A DNA stretch of 64,000 nucleotides from Thuidium tamariscinum (lineage: Eukaryota; Streptophyta; Bryopsida; Hypnales; Thuidiaceae), in NCBI GenBank assembly GCA_947034885.2, contig OX344750.2, positions 41,836,821-41,900,820 on the forward strand, written 5' to 3'. Each line of letters starts with the position of its first letter. Position 1 is the first letter of the stretch. Positions 22,253-33,277 of the stretch are shown one piece after another. The translations under genes and the position numbers were made by a program. The notes beneath the pieces were generated by a model. The model was not told where the DNA came from. It saw nothing but the letters and a program-made list of their open reading frames with translations, and did not search any database.

Positions 22253-23119
22253 AAGTTCAATTCGGGTAAGAAAGAGAAGGAAGAGGCTAAGTCGACCCCG
22301 ATTAGGAAGCGACAGAAGGTTCTTCATGTGACCGATTTGAAGGCTTTGTCGGAGTTGATTCCTCCCACAACCAATTTGGAGTTTGCTTACGCTTGGGAAC
22401 GGGAGGTATTTTTCCTCTATACAGGATTAACTTATCGGGAGGATGTATCTCGGGCGAGATTCAAAACAATTTGGAATCGGGCAATCCAGTTGCGAAGTGA
22501 GAACTTGTTTGCAGAGATAGTAGCAAGAGGCGACATCAATTTGGTGGACAATGTGTCGGCTTTCTGTCACATTGCTGACTTTGGAGCGCGCAGCTTGCTG
22601 TTCTATTCCGAATTGGAGGCCGTGTTGGAGAGAAGGCGGCGGGTAGCAGAGTCCTATTTGGAACAGCAGAGAGTGTACACAAGCAGTCGGTTGAATGACA
22701 AATTGGAGGAGAAGATCAAGTTGGAGGCATCGTCATCGAAGGGCAAGGGGTTGCTGCCGCAGGCCGATTGGGAGAGGACGCTGTCTACATTAAATGCAGC
22801 ATTCACGACGCAAGATTGGGTCCACGAATTGGTCAAGAATGCACATGAGCGGATTATGCAGGGCCAAGTGGTGGATGTGCATCCAGCTGCTTATGTGCTC
22901 AAGTTTGGGATGACGAAGGCTAGGTTGGAGACGAAATTGAAGGCGAGGTTTGTGCAGAATATTCCCAAGTGGAGTGTCTCGTTCGAGTTGGTGTACAGAA
23001 GACCACAAATCGGGGAAAAGATTTATCGGATGCCAGGTGTGTCTCCAAGCTTGGTAACTTGGACTCTTCCTCCACCTTCCTATTCGGATGCAGATGATCG
23101 CTACTTGGGGTATTACTAG
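22253..23119 (+). CDS. Third ORF, basic linker and second globular domain
   Basis: Continues in frame with a strongly basic stretch (GKKEKEEAKSTPIRKRQK), a candidate nuclear localisation signal, followed by a domain with many conserved-looking aromatic and charged residues (FAYAWEREVFFLYTGLTYRE, FCHIADFGARSLLFYSELE) and an alpha-helical Arg-rich region. The nearest ATG is at 22328. The segment ends in TAG at 23117-23119. Codon use and GC content resemble the other ORF3 segments, unlike the AT-rich pol. Function unknown. Confidence 0.6.
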   Translation, partial: KFNSGKKEKEEAKSTPIRKRQKVLHVTDLKALSELIPPTTNLEFAYAWEREVFFLYTGLTYREDVSRARFKTIWNRAIQLRSENLFAEIVARGDINLVDNVSAFCHIADFGARSLLFYSELEAVLERRRRVAESYLEQQRVYTSSRLNDKLEEKIKLEASSSKGKGLLPQADWERTLSTLNAAFTTQDWVHELVKNAHERIMQGQVVDVHPAAYVLKFGMTKARLETKLKARFVQNIPKWSVSFELVYRRPQIGEKIYRMPGVSPSLVTWTLPPPSYSDADDRYLGYY

Positions 23120-23845
23120 AATTTGTTTGAGACGCCCGCTGATGTTCCGTTTCCTAGTTGGGATGCGTTGCTGTGGATTGGCAAGGATCATGCTCATGTC
23201 CACAGGTCACCAATAGTTCCCTTGGACCGATTGGACCATACGGAGCGTTCTATTCGGTCGCCTCTTCCACCTCCAGCTATGACGGGAGATGTGCGTTATT
23301 GTCCCTGCCCTCGACGCTACCTGTGGAGCGAGTCAGCCAAGTTGGATACTGTGTGGTATAACTGGCCAAGGATTAGCGGCAATTTCACCACCCCTGAGGA
23401 GTGCGAGCAGGCGTATACCCAATTCGCGTTGGTGCACCAGAGTCACAGGGACCCAGTGTGTTTCCGTGCCAGTGTTTTTGCAGCGGTGTTGGCGAGTTGG
23501 TGTCGTGAGCACCAATTTGTGGTGGATTACCGAGTTGGAGCCAGGCTGAGTACAGACATAGAGATTTTCTCTAAGATTCATTACCACTCGGCTAGGAGGA
23601 TTCGAATGTTGGAGTTGATGTGCGTGACCCAATTCTTGCTAGGGGCACATAATGTCCTAATCGGAGATGCTTGTGTAGCCTTGGGTACACGCAGGGGTCC
23701 AGCTATGGCGTTTTACCCAGCACAACGTCGGGTGTGGAGGGCTCGCTCCGAGTTGGCCAGCAACCTAGAAAGAGAAGAGGAGAATCCAGTTTTGCAGTTG
23801 GCGGCCAAGGGGAAGACGTCCAAAGGTCGTATTTTGTCCAAGTAG
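23120..23845 (+). CDS. Third ORF, C-terminal domain
   Basis: In frame after the TAG. Cys/His residues are scattered (CPCPRRYLW, SWCREHQF) but do not form a recognisable zinc finger. Helical segments (IHYHSARRIRMLELMCVTQF) and a basic Lys-rich tail end at TAG 23843-23845. Full third frame from 20965 is about 960 codons with three stops and no frameshift. It is likely one large protein of the element's active relatives. I found no similarity to env, chromodomain or known transposase from memory. Confidence 0.6.
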   Translation, partial: NLFETPADVPFPSWDALLWIGKDHAHVHRSPIVPLDRLDHTERSIRSPLPPPAMTGDVRYCPCPRRYLWSESAKLDTVWYNWPRISGNFTTPEECEQAYTQFALVHQSHRDPVCFRASVFAAVLASWCREHQFVVDYRVGARLSTDIEIFSKIHYHSARRIRMLELMCVTQFLLGAHNVLIGDACVALGTRRGPAMAFYPAQRRVWRARSELASNLEREEENPVLQLAAKGKTSKGRILSK

Positions 23846-23867
23846 GCATGTTTGCGGGGACGCAAAC

Positions 23868-23884
23868 AAATGGGAGTGAGGCTA
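23868..23884 (+). other. 3' polypurine tract
   Basis: AAATGGGAGTGAGGCTA directly before the 3' LTR; purine-rich plus-strand priming site. It is a weaker tract than the G-run at 19937-19948. Confidence 0.5.
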
Positions 23885-25553
23885 TGTAGATAACCGAGTT
23901 GGATAGAATTTTTACAATTTTTTGTTGAGTTTTGTGACTAAATTTTGGGTTTTTGGGTACCTAATTGTAAAGTTGTGTGGTAATTTTACAAGTTTCAGCA
24001 ATGTTTTTCACCAATTTGGAGTTGATCTGTGTTAAGTTTGAAGCCAGGTTCAGTCCTTGTATTAATCCAAGTTGGTTTTCTTTGTGAGATTTGGGTTGCA
24101 AATATAGGATTGTGCAGTCTGGGGAGTTGCTGCCAATTAGGATGTTTGTTTTGCATTATCCGAGTAGGTTGGTTGAGGTGGATGTGAGTTGCCAAATGGA
24201 AATGTCAGTTGATTCAGTTGGTGCAGCCGAATTGATTGAGGCAGTTGGTCTCCTTCTTCCTCTTTCCTATTTGGTCTCATTTTTGTTTCATTTTTGTTTT
24301 ACCCTCTGTTGAAGTAATCCAGTGCGTGTCCCAGTCAGTTAGGCTGTGTATTTCGTTTTCTTTGTGTTTGTGTTCTTGTGTCTGAGTGTGTGATTCCCAG
24401 TTGGGAATGGTGTTTGTGTAGTCCGAGTTGGTCGGAGTGTTTGAGAATTTGTGTCCTAGTGGGATGAATGTGTCTGTATTTGATGTGATGGATTTAATTC
24501 TTCCTATTTTGGAATGTCTATGAATTTACAGTTTTAGAATCTGAGTTGAATTGCCATATCTTGATGAAGTTTAAAATTGTGGAAGTATGAAAACTAATTG
24601 GAAGAATTGTAGAGATTCATCTTTAGAGTCCAATTAAGAGAAATTAGAAAACTAAATTGTAGAGCAGCATAGTCAAAATTATTAAAACAATTTAGTTATA
24701 ATTTAGATCTGTGAGACTTTGAAAATCTGATAATACTTAAAAGGTGATTTGTTCACCAAATTGTTATGATAGAAAAATTTACATTGTGTTGATGATCACT
24801 GTTATGTAAGGAATTAATTTTTCCCATCATTGTAGTAAATTGAATTAAGTTCCAAATTGTATTTGGTGAAGATGTATGCTGGAATGAATTATGCAATTTG
24901 GTATGTCATGTGAAATCCGAATGTGAATGATGTGTGTTCCAAGTTGGAATGATATGCACTGTTTGTAATATTATTTTCCCAATTGGAATCTTGGTGGTGA
25001 TATGTTGAATGTGATATTCCGAATTGGTAGTCTGCATGAGAGAAAAATATAAAACCAATTTGGTAAGTTAACTTTGGAAGTCAAATCGGAGAGTAAAGAT
25101 CCTGTGATCTTTTGTAAGTAAAGACCGAATTGGAATTGCTCAGTTGTTGTGAACTGGAACCTATTCGGAGACTGGTGCTGTGTTGTGAAGACCCAATTTG
25201 GAGACCAAGCCGTGATGCCGAATTGGAAAGGAGAAAATAAAGAAAAATAAATAAATAAAAGAAAAATAAATAAAGAATAAAAGAACAAAGAATTAAAGAT
25301 TAATTGGGAGAAACTCTTAACCCTTGTGGCCTTTAAGAGTGGAGTGGCAAATTTTGAAATTAGATTCATCGTGAGGAAAAATAATATATCATTTATAATA
25401 AAGGAACAATTTGATTTCATTTCCTATTTAAATGCAATGATCCGATTAGGCGTAGCTAGAAGTAATCCTATTTAAAAGACCTCCATAGGAACGAACTATA
25501 CTATTAGCCTTGGGTTTGTTTAATTTAATTATTAGCACCAAAGCTTATCTACA
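23885..25553 (+). repeat. 3' LTR of the Ty3 element
   Basis: Same length as the 5' LTR and nearly identical. Followed by the target-site duplication GGGAT at 25554-25558. Polyadenylation and U3/R limits are not visible. Confidence 0.95.
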
Positions 25554-26669
25554 GGGATCTAGGAGGAATCCCCCACTCCCCATAGCATCAAAGAGAATAC
25601 GGGCGAAATACTAACCTTGAAATGAAGGTATCGGGCGATTTCCTAATTCTAGGAGCACGCAGTGGGGATGCAGATTTGCATCCAAGTGGGGGGGATCCCA
25701 TGGGTGGTCCCCTCTAAAGTTTGGGAATTTTCCGACATCGTTTGGATATTTTCCCAGACAGTCAACCGCGGTGGACTTTGGATGGGAATTCGAAAGAATA
25801 TTCCAAAGTGCGGTAAAATCCCACTAAAAATCTGGCGAGGCAGTCTCACACCAACGGAGCGCTTCCCCAAGTTTCAAGACAAATCGATAGTTGGAAGATC
25901 CCGAATCGGCGACATTCCTCCCCAACTGACAAATTAAATGACGGAAGTTGCAGTTGACCGACGTACCGGGGCCATATGACATCGGAACGAAGCCTATCTT
26001 GGGTCTATTCCTACCCCCCTCTATCCACTTAAGAGATTGGTGAAGGTTTGGGGTTCAAAATTGCCAAACTCCAAAAGTTGGGAATTTATCCCAACTTTGA
26101 CCCCAGCTTATACTAAGATTCCTTGAGAATTTGGACATAGTGTAAGGGGTTAGAGGTTTTATTCAGGCTAATTATGGCCTTCCGGACCTAATGGCGCAAT
26201 CCGTTTGCCATTCGGAGCTAAACTCCAAAAGTTAGCCTTTTGGAGACAGTACATGGAGGAGAAATGGGGATTTAAGGCCCCCCAATGCTTTTGGGGGGAG
26301 TTTTGGCCCCAATGGCCGTGGGGAACGTGTAGGGAACGTGTGGGGAACTCCGGGCACATGTGGGAGCAAGTACCACCTCAAAAAGTTAGTGGAGGTGGCC
26401 CCAAATACTTGGTGTAAGTAATTTCAAATTAAGTAGGTGGGAACACATGGGAACTTCTCCCATATGAGAATTTGTAGATTTGGGGGAAGGTAAATTAGGT
26501 GGTTTTGCAAGTTCTTGTAAGGTTAGGTAAGATTTGAATTTCTCAATTCAAATTGTGTAGATTTTAGGTGGATAGTTAGATTTGGGATGGGTAAACATAT
26601 ACGGACCTCTTAAATTCCCTCATCTAGTTATTCTTAGTAGATTAAGGGGGGGGGTTGCTCCCTTTTGAG

Positions 26670-26677
26670 TATAAAAG
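26670..26677 (+). promoter_or_regulatory. TATA box of LTR copy 2
   Basis: TATAAAAG before a GGGGCGGCATCC block and a CT-rich stretch, in the same context as copy 1. Marks the probable U3/R junction of the long-LTR family. Confidence 0.6.
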
Positions 26678-27010
26678 GGGCGGCATCCTCCTCTCATTCT
26701 CTCTCTTTTCTCACTCCTACCCATTTAAGGGAGGAGGACTATTGGGCCCGGGTTATGCTGGATTTCTTTTGGCTTTTGATGCCAAGGGAGCCTTTGATGG
26801 TCTTTTGGGGTTTTTACACCCTTTGGTAAGTGTGGTTTGTACTTGGGGACTTGAGACCCCCCCAAGTTGGTGGAATTTTATGCAATTTAATCTTGTTTCA
26901 CTCTTGTATTGTGCCACTATTGAGAGATGTTGTGGGAGAGAACTAGGGAGGAACCGAGGAATTAATAGGGAGGTGACTTTGAGAGTATATTGCATCTTGT
27001 GTTCACTCTC

Positions 27011-27262
27011 TTCTCCCTCTTCTCTTGTTCACGGGGTTAATCTAGTCCCATAGGGGACGGTGAAGCTTTGGCTATTAGTACTTAGGAAGTTGTGTGCTCA
27101 CTTCTTCTCCCTCTTCTCTTGTTCACGGTATTGAATTAAGTCCCATAGGGACGACGAAGCTTTGAACCCCCTAAGGGTCAAAGCAACTAATCTTTTCCTT
27201 CTCCCTCTTCTCTTGTTCACGGTATTGAATTAAGTCCCATAGATACGGCGAAGCTTTGAACC
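27011..27262 (+). repeat. About 95-bp tandem repeat in LTR copy 2
   Basis: Three units start TTCTCCCTCTTCTCTTG at 27011, 27104 and 27199, each ending with a GACGAAGCTTTGAACCCC-like block. Copy 1 has a single such unit near 1125, and copies 4 and 5 carry the block inverted. So the array expanded within the family. Confidence 0.8.
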
Positions 27263-27446
27263 CCTCAAGCGTTAAAAGCTTTGTAGTGTGACTAAAACAT
27301 CAAAAATTAGAAAGTTATTGATAGTTGAAGTCTAGTAAAAAAGCAATAACAAAGAAGAACCCCCCCCGGCCCAAACCAGCCAGCCGTAGTCCCTGGCCAG
27401 CCCCCCAGTCCGCGGAGCCCAGCCGGGGTTAGTCCACCCAAAGGGC

Positions 27447-27760
27447 GCCACGTGGCAGTTTATTTGTACTCGATTTGACCGGCGCGTTGCCTCTGATACC
27501 GAATCCGGCCTCCGTTTGTCATTCCGACTTACGGTTTAGGACTAAGAGCCTATTTTGTGCACTGGAGTCATCACCGCGCCCGCCACGTCGCCTGCGCAGT
27601 CATTAGCTGTAGGGGTCGGACGAACCAGGAGGCGCCACGTAGGTATCTCAGAACATGGTCTTATTTGTACTCGTTTCAGTTGGCACAGTGCCTTTGAGCC
27701 TAAATATAGACTTTGTTTTCTGTTTGGACGCATAGTATAGGACTGATTCAATGCTTTGAT
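27447..27760 (+). repeat. GC-rich imperfect direct repeat in LTR copy 2
   Basis: Two related units begin GGCGCCACGT (27447 and about 27632) and share TTATTTGTACTCG, ...GCCT(C/T)TGA... and TCCGTTTG/TCTGTTTG blocks. The preceding 27360-27440 is a C-rich island with AGCCAGCC words. No coding sequence is supported. Confidence 0.55.
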
Positions 27761-28299
27761 TGGCTGGCCGATTGTAAACTCTTAGAATAGGGGATAGTGT
27801 AGAGGTAGAAAATAGAATAGAAGATAGTTTAGAGGTAGATACTAGTTTAAGGGATAGTTTAGAAGTAGAAGGTAATTAGAGGAATAGTGTAGAGATAGTT
27901 TAGGAGATTAGTATAGAAATAGTTTAGGAGTGAGACCCAAGTCAAGAACAATCATAAAAGGTAGTCTAGGAGCACAATTGTAAAAGGAAGGGAAACAAAT
28001 TGAGAATAAAGGGCTAACTATCGCACACAGAACGGCGGAGGTTATGGAGGCGGCATGGAACAAGGAGGCCCGGCATGGGGCACACACGGAAAGGAGGTGG
28101 GCCTCTAAAACTCTCTTTTGATTTAATTTGTTAATGCAATTAGGAATTAATTAGTAGGAAAGGATTAGCAACCCCGGTAAGATTAAGGTCCGGTAATTAG
28201 CAAATACAAATAGGAGGACAACCACAACTAGAATAGAAATAAGAAGAATGCGTACGCAAACATAGAATAGAATATGGAGAAGTGAAATAAAAGGAACAA

Positions 28300-28720
28300 G
28301 GACAAATACGTAGAGTGGGACAAAAGAATACAAATACATAGAATAGATTAAAAAGAATACAAATACGTAGAATAGATTAAAACCAAGACAAATACATAGA
28401 GTAGACTAAAGCAAAGACAAATACGTAGAGTAGGACAAAAGAATACCAATACGTAGAGTAGACTAAGACTAAGACAAATACGTAGAAGTAGGTTAAGATA
28501 AATACAAATACGTAGAATAGGATAAAAATACAAGAACGTAGAGTAGGCCCAAACAAATACAAAGACGTAGTGTAGATTAAAAGAATACCAATATGTAGAG
28601 GTAGACTAGACAAATACAAAGACGTAGAAGTAGGTTAAGATAAATACCAATACGTAGAATAGGATAAAAATACAAAGACGTAGAGATGGGGTAGGAAATA
28701 CCATACGTAAAGTGGGCTAA
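28300..28720 (+). repeat. Short tandem repeats near the end of LTR copy 2
   Basis: Many units around AATACGTAGA(G/A)TAG with spacing of roughly 28-36 bp, equivalent to the 28-bp array of copy 1. Spurious minus-strand ORFs rich in Leu, Tyr and Phe arise from the repeats. Confidence 0.75.
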
Positions 28721-29034
28721 AACAAATCCAAACACGTAGAAGTAGGATAAACAAGAACAAAACATAGAAGTAGAATAGGAGAGTGAAACACATAAAGTAA
28801 GGAAATAATTAGAAGTAGGACAAGAGAACGAAACACATAAGGTAAGAAAGCAACTAGAAGTAGGACAAGAAAATGAAACAAGTACACACCCAGGATAATT
28901 AGGATAGCAAAAGATCCATTGCTTGGAAGGCACAGTGGGTTTGACACTTAGACACCCGTAGGAGTAGATTGGTAAACAAGAGCCTGGTTGTGATCGCTTA
29001 ATTCCAAGGGTAGGAATGAAGCGCCCACATATCT

Positions 29035-30599
29035 TTAAGGCCCAATAAGGCAACAATTCTCATAAATTTTGACTTTGTGGTTACATAGGTATTGTATGAT
29101 AAAAAGTGATTTTTGTTGTTTGGCAAGCAACCTAGGCAACTCAAAAAATTTCTTTACAAAACACTTTTTAAAAAAAAGAAAATTTGAAATTGATTCTTTA
29201 GGTTTATATTGACACATGTAGCTTTGAATAATTCCATTTGGATTAATAAATGAAAGTTATGAGGAGTTTTAGTTTATAAGTAGGTATAGTTTTCAAAGAC
29301 TCCATTTGTAGGTAGGTATTTGTGTGGTTGTATTGTATGTATAATATAGATATGCATTGATAGGATGGCTAATGGTCTGTAAAAATTTCATGTAACCATG
29401 TAGGTAATAGAGGGTTATAACTTTCAATGATGTTTATTTGATTGCGTCTCTTGTGCAACATTCTATTTTGAATTTCAACCAAATGAAAACGTCATTGTGT
29501 ACATGCAAAAGCAAAAATGATCTCTATCATCATTGATCTCATGTATAGAAAATATCTTTTATAGAAAAAAAGAATTTGTAGAGTTGCCAAATCCAAACAA
29601 AAAGGCAATTTTCTTCATACCATAATACATTTGTAGGTACATGTTAGTAATGATTGCATACTCTTCATTAAAATTAGCTAGAATGGGCTTATTTAGCATA
29701 ATGTAATCAAATAAAAAGTACATATAAATGTGATTAAGTTGTGAATAGTCAATGATTTTGAAAAATGAAAATTGAATAATAATTCAAATTTACTTTAGAA
29801 AAAAAATGAAATTAGAAACAAATGGACAAAGAAGAAAAAAACCACTCCTAAAGACCTAAACTAATATTTTCCAAAATTCAATGAAAATTGAAAGAGACAA
29901 TCTTTCATGGGTTTTGATTTCCAAAACTAATTTAAGTCTACAAAAGAGCTTTGAAAAGTCAAACTTCATTAGTCCGTGTCTTTAGCAACCAAAAAACAAA
30001 AATTTAAAATTAAAAAAGAAAAAAGTTTGTCCTCAATTCCTCATACTTATTCAAAAGGGAAATTTGGGAGGGAGTTCAAAAGGGACAAGAGGTCCAAAAA
30101 GAGAAGGGAGGTCAAAGAGGAGAAGAGGAGAGGGAGGTCTGAGTAGAGAAATAAAAAGGTTAGAGGAGAGTAGGACGTGGTAGATGGACAAGGGATTGAC
30201 CCCTTCATCCCCCATTCATCAAGTTTGGAGGCAATGAGGGTCAATTCACCCTAGCCATTCTTCCTACCATGGGGTCTCATTCTTAGATAGGACAAAGTAG
30301 GGCGAATGCCTTTAAAGTGATAAATTTGGCAGTTCAAAGTTGGATGAGGTCGTCTATGGAATCAATTTGATTCATAATCCCAATCTAGAGATAGAAGCTT
30401 AATATTGTTGAAGTTCAATTCAAATTTGCATCTAGAATACAATGTAGATAGAATTTTTTTCATCTCTTCTCACACACAATTGATTTATGCTCTAAAAATT
30501 TTCAAGCTAAAAATAGTTAAGTTAATTGGATTTATTTCGAGTAGTTTTTGGAAAGGTTCTTTACTAGCTTCTAAATTTCTTATATTTATTGATGTGTAA
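29035..30599. other. Intergenic, no gene recognised
   Basis: AT-rich unique-looking sequence with a purine-rich block at 30060-30190. No supported ORF, RNA gene or transposon end. Confidence 0.6.
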
Positions 30600-31048
30600 G
30601 GGCATTTGCAATGTAGTAGTGGCAAATAAGACTTGTAAAGGAAAATAGAGGGCCATTCCATGTGGCCCACATAGTGTTGATTTTTTCTGTGAACAAAATG
30701 AGCCAATGCAAAACTGGCAATTCAAACATCAAATGGACTTTTTTATTATTAAAAAAAAAAAAATTTCCATTAAAAAAAAGTTTTCTATGAAAACAAGTGA
30801 AAGTTACATTGATTAGCACACATATTAAATGCTTAAAAAGCATTGACAATAATGATTATCACTTGATGGGCCAAGTTGCAGGCCCTCTATATATTGCACA
30901 TTAACCAATTTTGGGTGATCTCAAATCGAGGCCACGGAATTAAAGGTCCCTATAATAGTTGCATTGGAGCCCAAATTTAAATGAATATTTGTCTTCACTT
31001 GGCATATTGCTGATACTGGGCCATTTCCTGGAAAGATTGCAGATGCTC
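30600..31048. mobile_element. PIF/Harbinger-like MITE
   Basis: Inverted ends GGGCATTTGCAATG / GAGCATCTGCAATC (right end read inverted) with TAA duplicated on both sides (30597-30599, 31049-31051). It has no coding capacity. The target site lies in one unit of an older 18-bp duplication (TATTTATTGATGTGTAAG at 30583 and 31055). Confidence 0.7.
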
Positions 31049-31051
31049 TAA

Positions 31052-32866
31052 GCTTATTTATTGATGTGTAAGTTTGTTTTGATTTGAAGGTTTTAGAAGG
31101 GGATGTCTAGCTTAAGGTAGGAAGCTCAAACTCTGATTGGGTAGTGTCCATGTGTTAAAAACAAACAAACAAACTCCGATTGGGTAGTAGAATTTTAGAA
31201 ATGAACATGATTTATAAATACGTATTTCTTTCTTGAATGCACCAGCTTTGCACATTTCACGATGTGGTTATTTTTATGACTATTGATGACTACTTCATTT
31301 CAACTTCAAAAATTTGTAACTAATTGCACAAAGGTCCAAAAAATATGAAAACAATTTGGAATAGATGTCAATTACATTTTTTCTTCCTATGTGAAAATTT
31401 AATGAAAATTGTCTCAAAGAGCTTAGCTTCCCTGAAAGTGCGATTAATTCTTAAATGATCACTTTACAAGCCTCCTATCTTAGCTATATGGCAATTGGAG
31501 ATATGCAAAGAGAGCCCAAGTGGTATTCAATAGGTGAGACCTTGTAAAAGTGAAGTACTCTATATTTTAGTGCACCACAATTTTTGTACTACTCATATTT
31601 TGCTTTGTTCAAAAATAGTTATATCTACTTTTAGTGACACAATCGGGATTCAAAAAATGAATTTTGACACAAATTTATGATCAAATGGGGTGATTTTGTG
31701 GTCAAAATCACCACTTTCCATTTGCTAAAATCCATTCCATAGTATATATTGTACCAAATTTACATTCTATTCTAAATAATTAACTTAGCATCTCTTTGTG
31801 TATTATGAATTAGAGAATAGAAAAAAAAGATTCTTAACTAGGCCTTAAAGTCCTATTGTCCTCTTAGAGAGGACATAATGGATTTTAGATAGGCATCTAT
31901 AGTCTCAATCTTGGTCTTGATTTCTTGAAACTTTTTTCAAAGATAAGAAAACAAATCAACTTTTTGGAAATATAATTTTTTTTCAATTGGTGCTTGAAAG
32001 CAAAATTTATGCCACCCTGAATCCAAACATTGTTTGTTGGAAAACAGAAAAGAAACTACAAAAAGTCAAAATAAAAATTTAAAATCTTTGTTTCTCATAG
32101 AAATTAATTTTTTCTATAGGGAAAGATTTGATTAATTCTATTTGGACTAGTGATGAAAAAGCTATGGACAATCTTGTTTTGGAGGCAATTAAAGCATTTT
32201 TTTTTAAAATAACTAAAAAGATTGATTTTATCTTCGGATATCATTTTTTCAATTTAAAAAAATTGTTTAACAAGGTTAAGTTAGCTTCCTAGAACAATCT
32301 CACTATTAAAAATGTTGTATCTCAATTCAAGCTTAAAACTATTAACAATTTAATTTTTCATTCAATCTTGTATCTAAATCTCGTTATTAATTTCTTAAAG
32401 AATAAAAATCAAGTATCTTCACCTACCTTTGTATTCATTTAAATTTAAAAAATTTAGAATAATTTATTTGTAGTTAAATTAAATTTATAGAAACAAAATT
32501 CAACTGAAAATTCATAATTTTTTCACTTAAAAAACAAATGAACAAAACACCTTCAGTGCATTTCTACTCATTGAGAGCTTTTTGGTAATGCCAAGAATGA
32601 CATAAAAACTCCTATACTCTATTTTTTGTAATTTGATGTTGTAGGTGATATTTATCAAGAAATGAATTAAGAGGTCAAGACACAAGCTAAACTTGAAATT
32701 ATAGTAGATTTACCAACCTCTTCCTCACTCCTTCCCTCATCCTTAACCCTTTCCTCTAGCATGCCCCCTTCTTGCACCATAGTCACTATCATCTCGCCCC
32801 CCCTTCTACCACCTTCCTTTGCTCCATTTCGTAGATAGATTCATGTGCCGGCAAGTTGTTTGCCAT
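31052..32866. other. Intergenic, no gene recognised
   Basis: AT-rich sequence without supported features on either strand; only a small duplication of CCGATTGGGTAGT near 31133 and 31178. Confidence 0.6.
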
Positions 32867-33008
32867 CACTACAAGAAAAGTGGACCCTAATTAACAATCT
32901 TAAGTTGATTCGGACATCTTGATTCGGCAATTTTCAACATAGTTGTGTTAAATCGGACATTTTGTGTTGGTTCGGACATCTTGATTCGGGCCCTATTTTC
33001 TTGTAGTG
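32867..33008. mobile_element. 142-bp CACTA MITE with intact TSD
   Basis: Ends CACTACAAGAAAA / TTTTCTTGTAGTG, flanked by the 3-bp duplication CAT (32864-32866 and 33009-33011), exactly as for CACTA elements. Interior has repeated TCGGACATCTTGATTCGG words in direct orientation. Non-coding. Confidence 0.88.
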
Positions 33009-33277
33009 CATCCACCACTAACTTCCCCCCTTTTGTATTTTTTTTCTTGAAACTTGTGGATTTGTTGGCTGCTTCTCCTTTCCTTGCGTACTCTTCACAA
33101 TTATTGACACATCATTTTCATGCTCCCCATTGGTTGTCTTTCTGTTTTTGCCCAACTACAGTTTAGATGCCTGTACCATCTTCGGACAAGGAAGGTGGGG
33201 TTTTAGTTGGTGCTTGACTCTCCATTGGATCTTTGGGCTTCGCTCTAACAATTGCTTTTTGGTAGCCACTCTATTCA

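Larger units (their letters stand above)
11463..25553 (+). mobile_element. Ty3-type LTR retrotransposon with a third ORF
   Basis: A 14.09-kb element with 1669-bp direct LTRs beginning TG and ending CA, a perfect target-site duplication GGGAT (11458-11462, 25554-25558), a primer-binding site, gag-pol in the order Gag, protease, RT, RNase H, integrase (Ty3 order) without a chromodomain, and about 4 kb of extra sequence before the 3' LTR. I saw four differences between the LTRs, all A/G (12012, 12215, 12427, 12512 against +12422), so it is young. Seven in-frame stops interrupt the coding frames, so as sequenced it is probably non-autonomous. The family is related to plant non-chromovirus lineages; exact clade not assigned. 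Confidence 0.95.
11179..29029 (+). repeat. Solo LTR copy 2, split by the Ty3 element
   Basis: The LTR starts TGTGAGTCCCCG at 11179 and ends GCGCCCACA at 29029, flanked on both sides by TATCT (11174-11178 and 29030-29034), a perfect 5-bp target-site duplication. It is interrupted by the retrotransposon 11463-25553 and its GGGAT duplication. Without these the LTR is about 3755 bp. No internal retroviral region belongs to it, so it is a solo LTR from intra-element recombination. Its inner halves match copies 1 and 5. Confidence 0.85.

Noticed and set aside
30583-31072. 18-bp direct repeats as an unusually long target duplication around the MITE
   Set aside because: The TIRs and the TAA duplication define the insertion; the 18-bp repeat fits a pre-existing short tandem duplication that was hit by the MITE.
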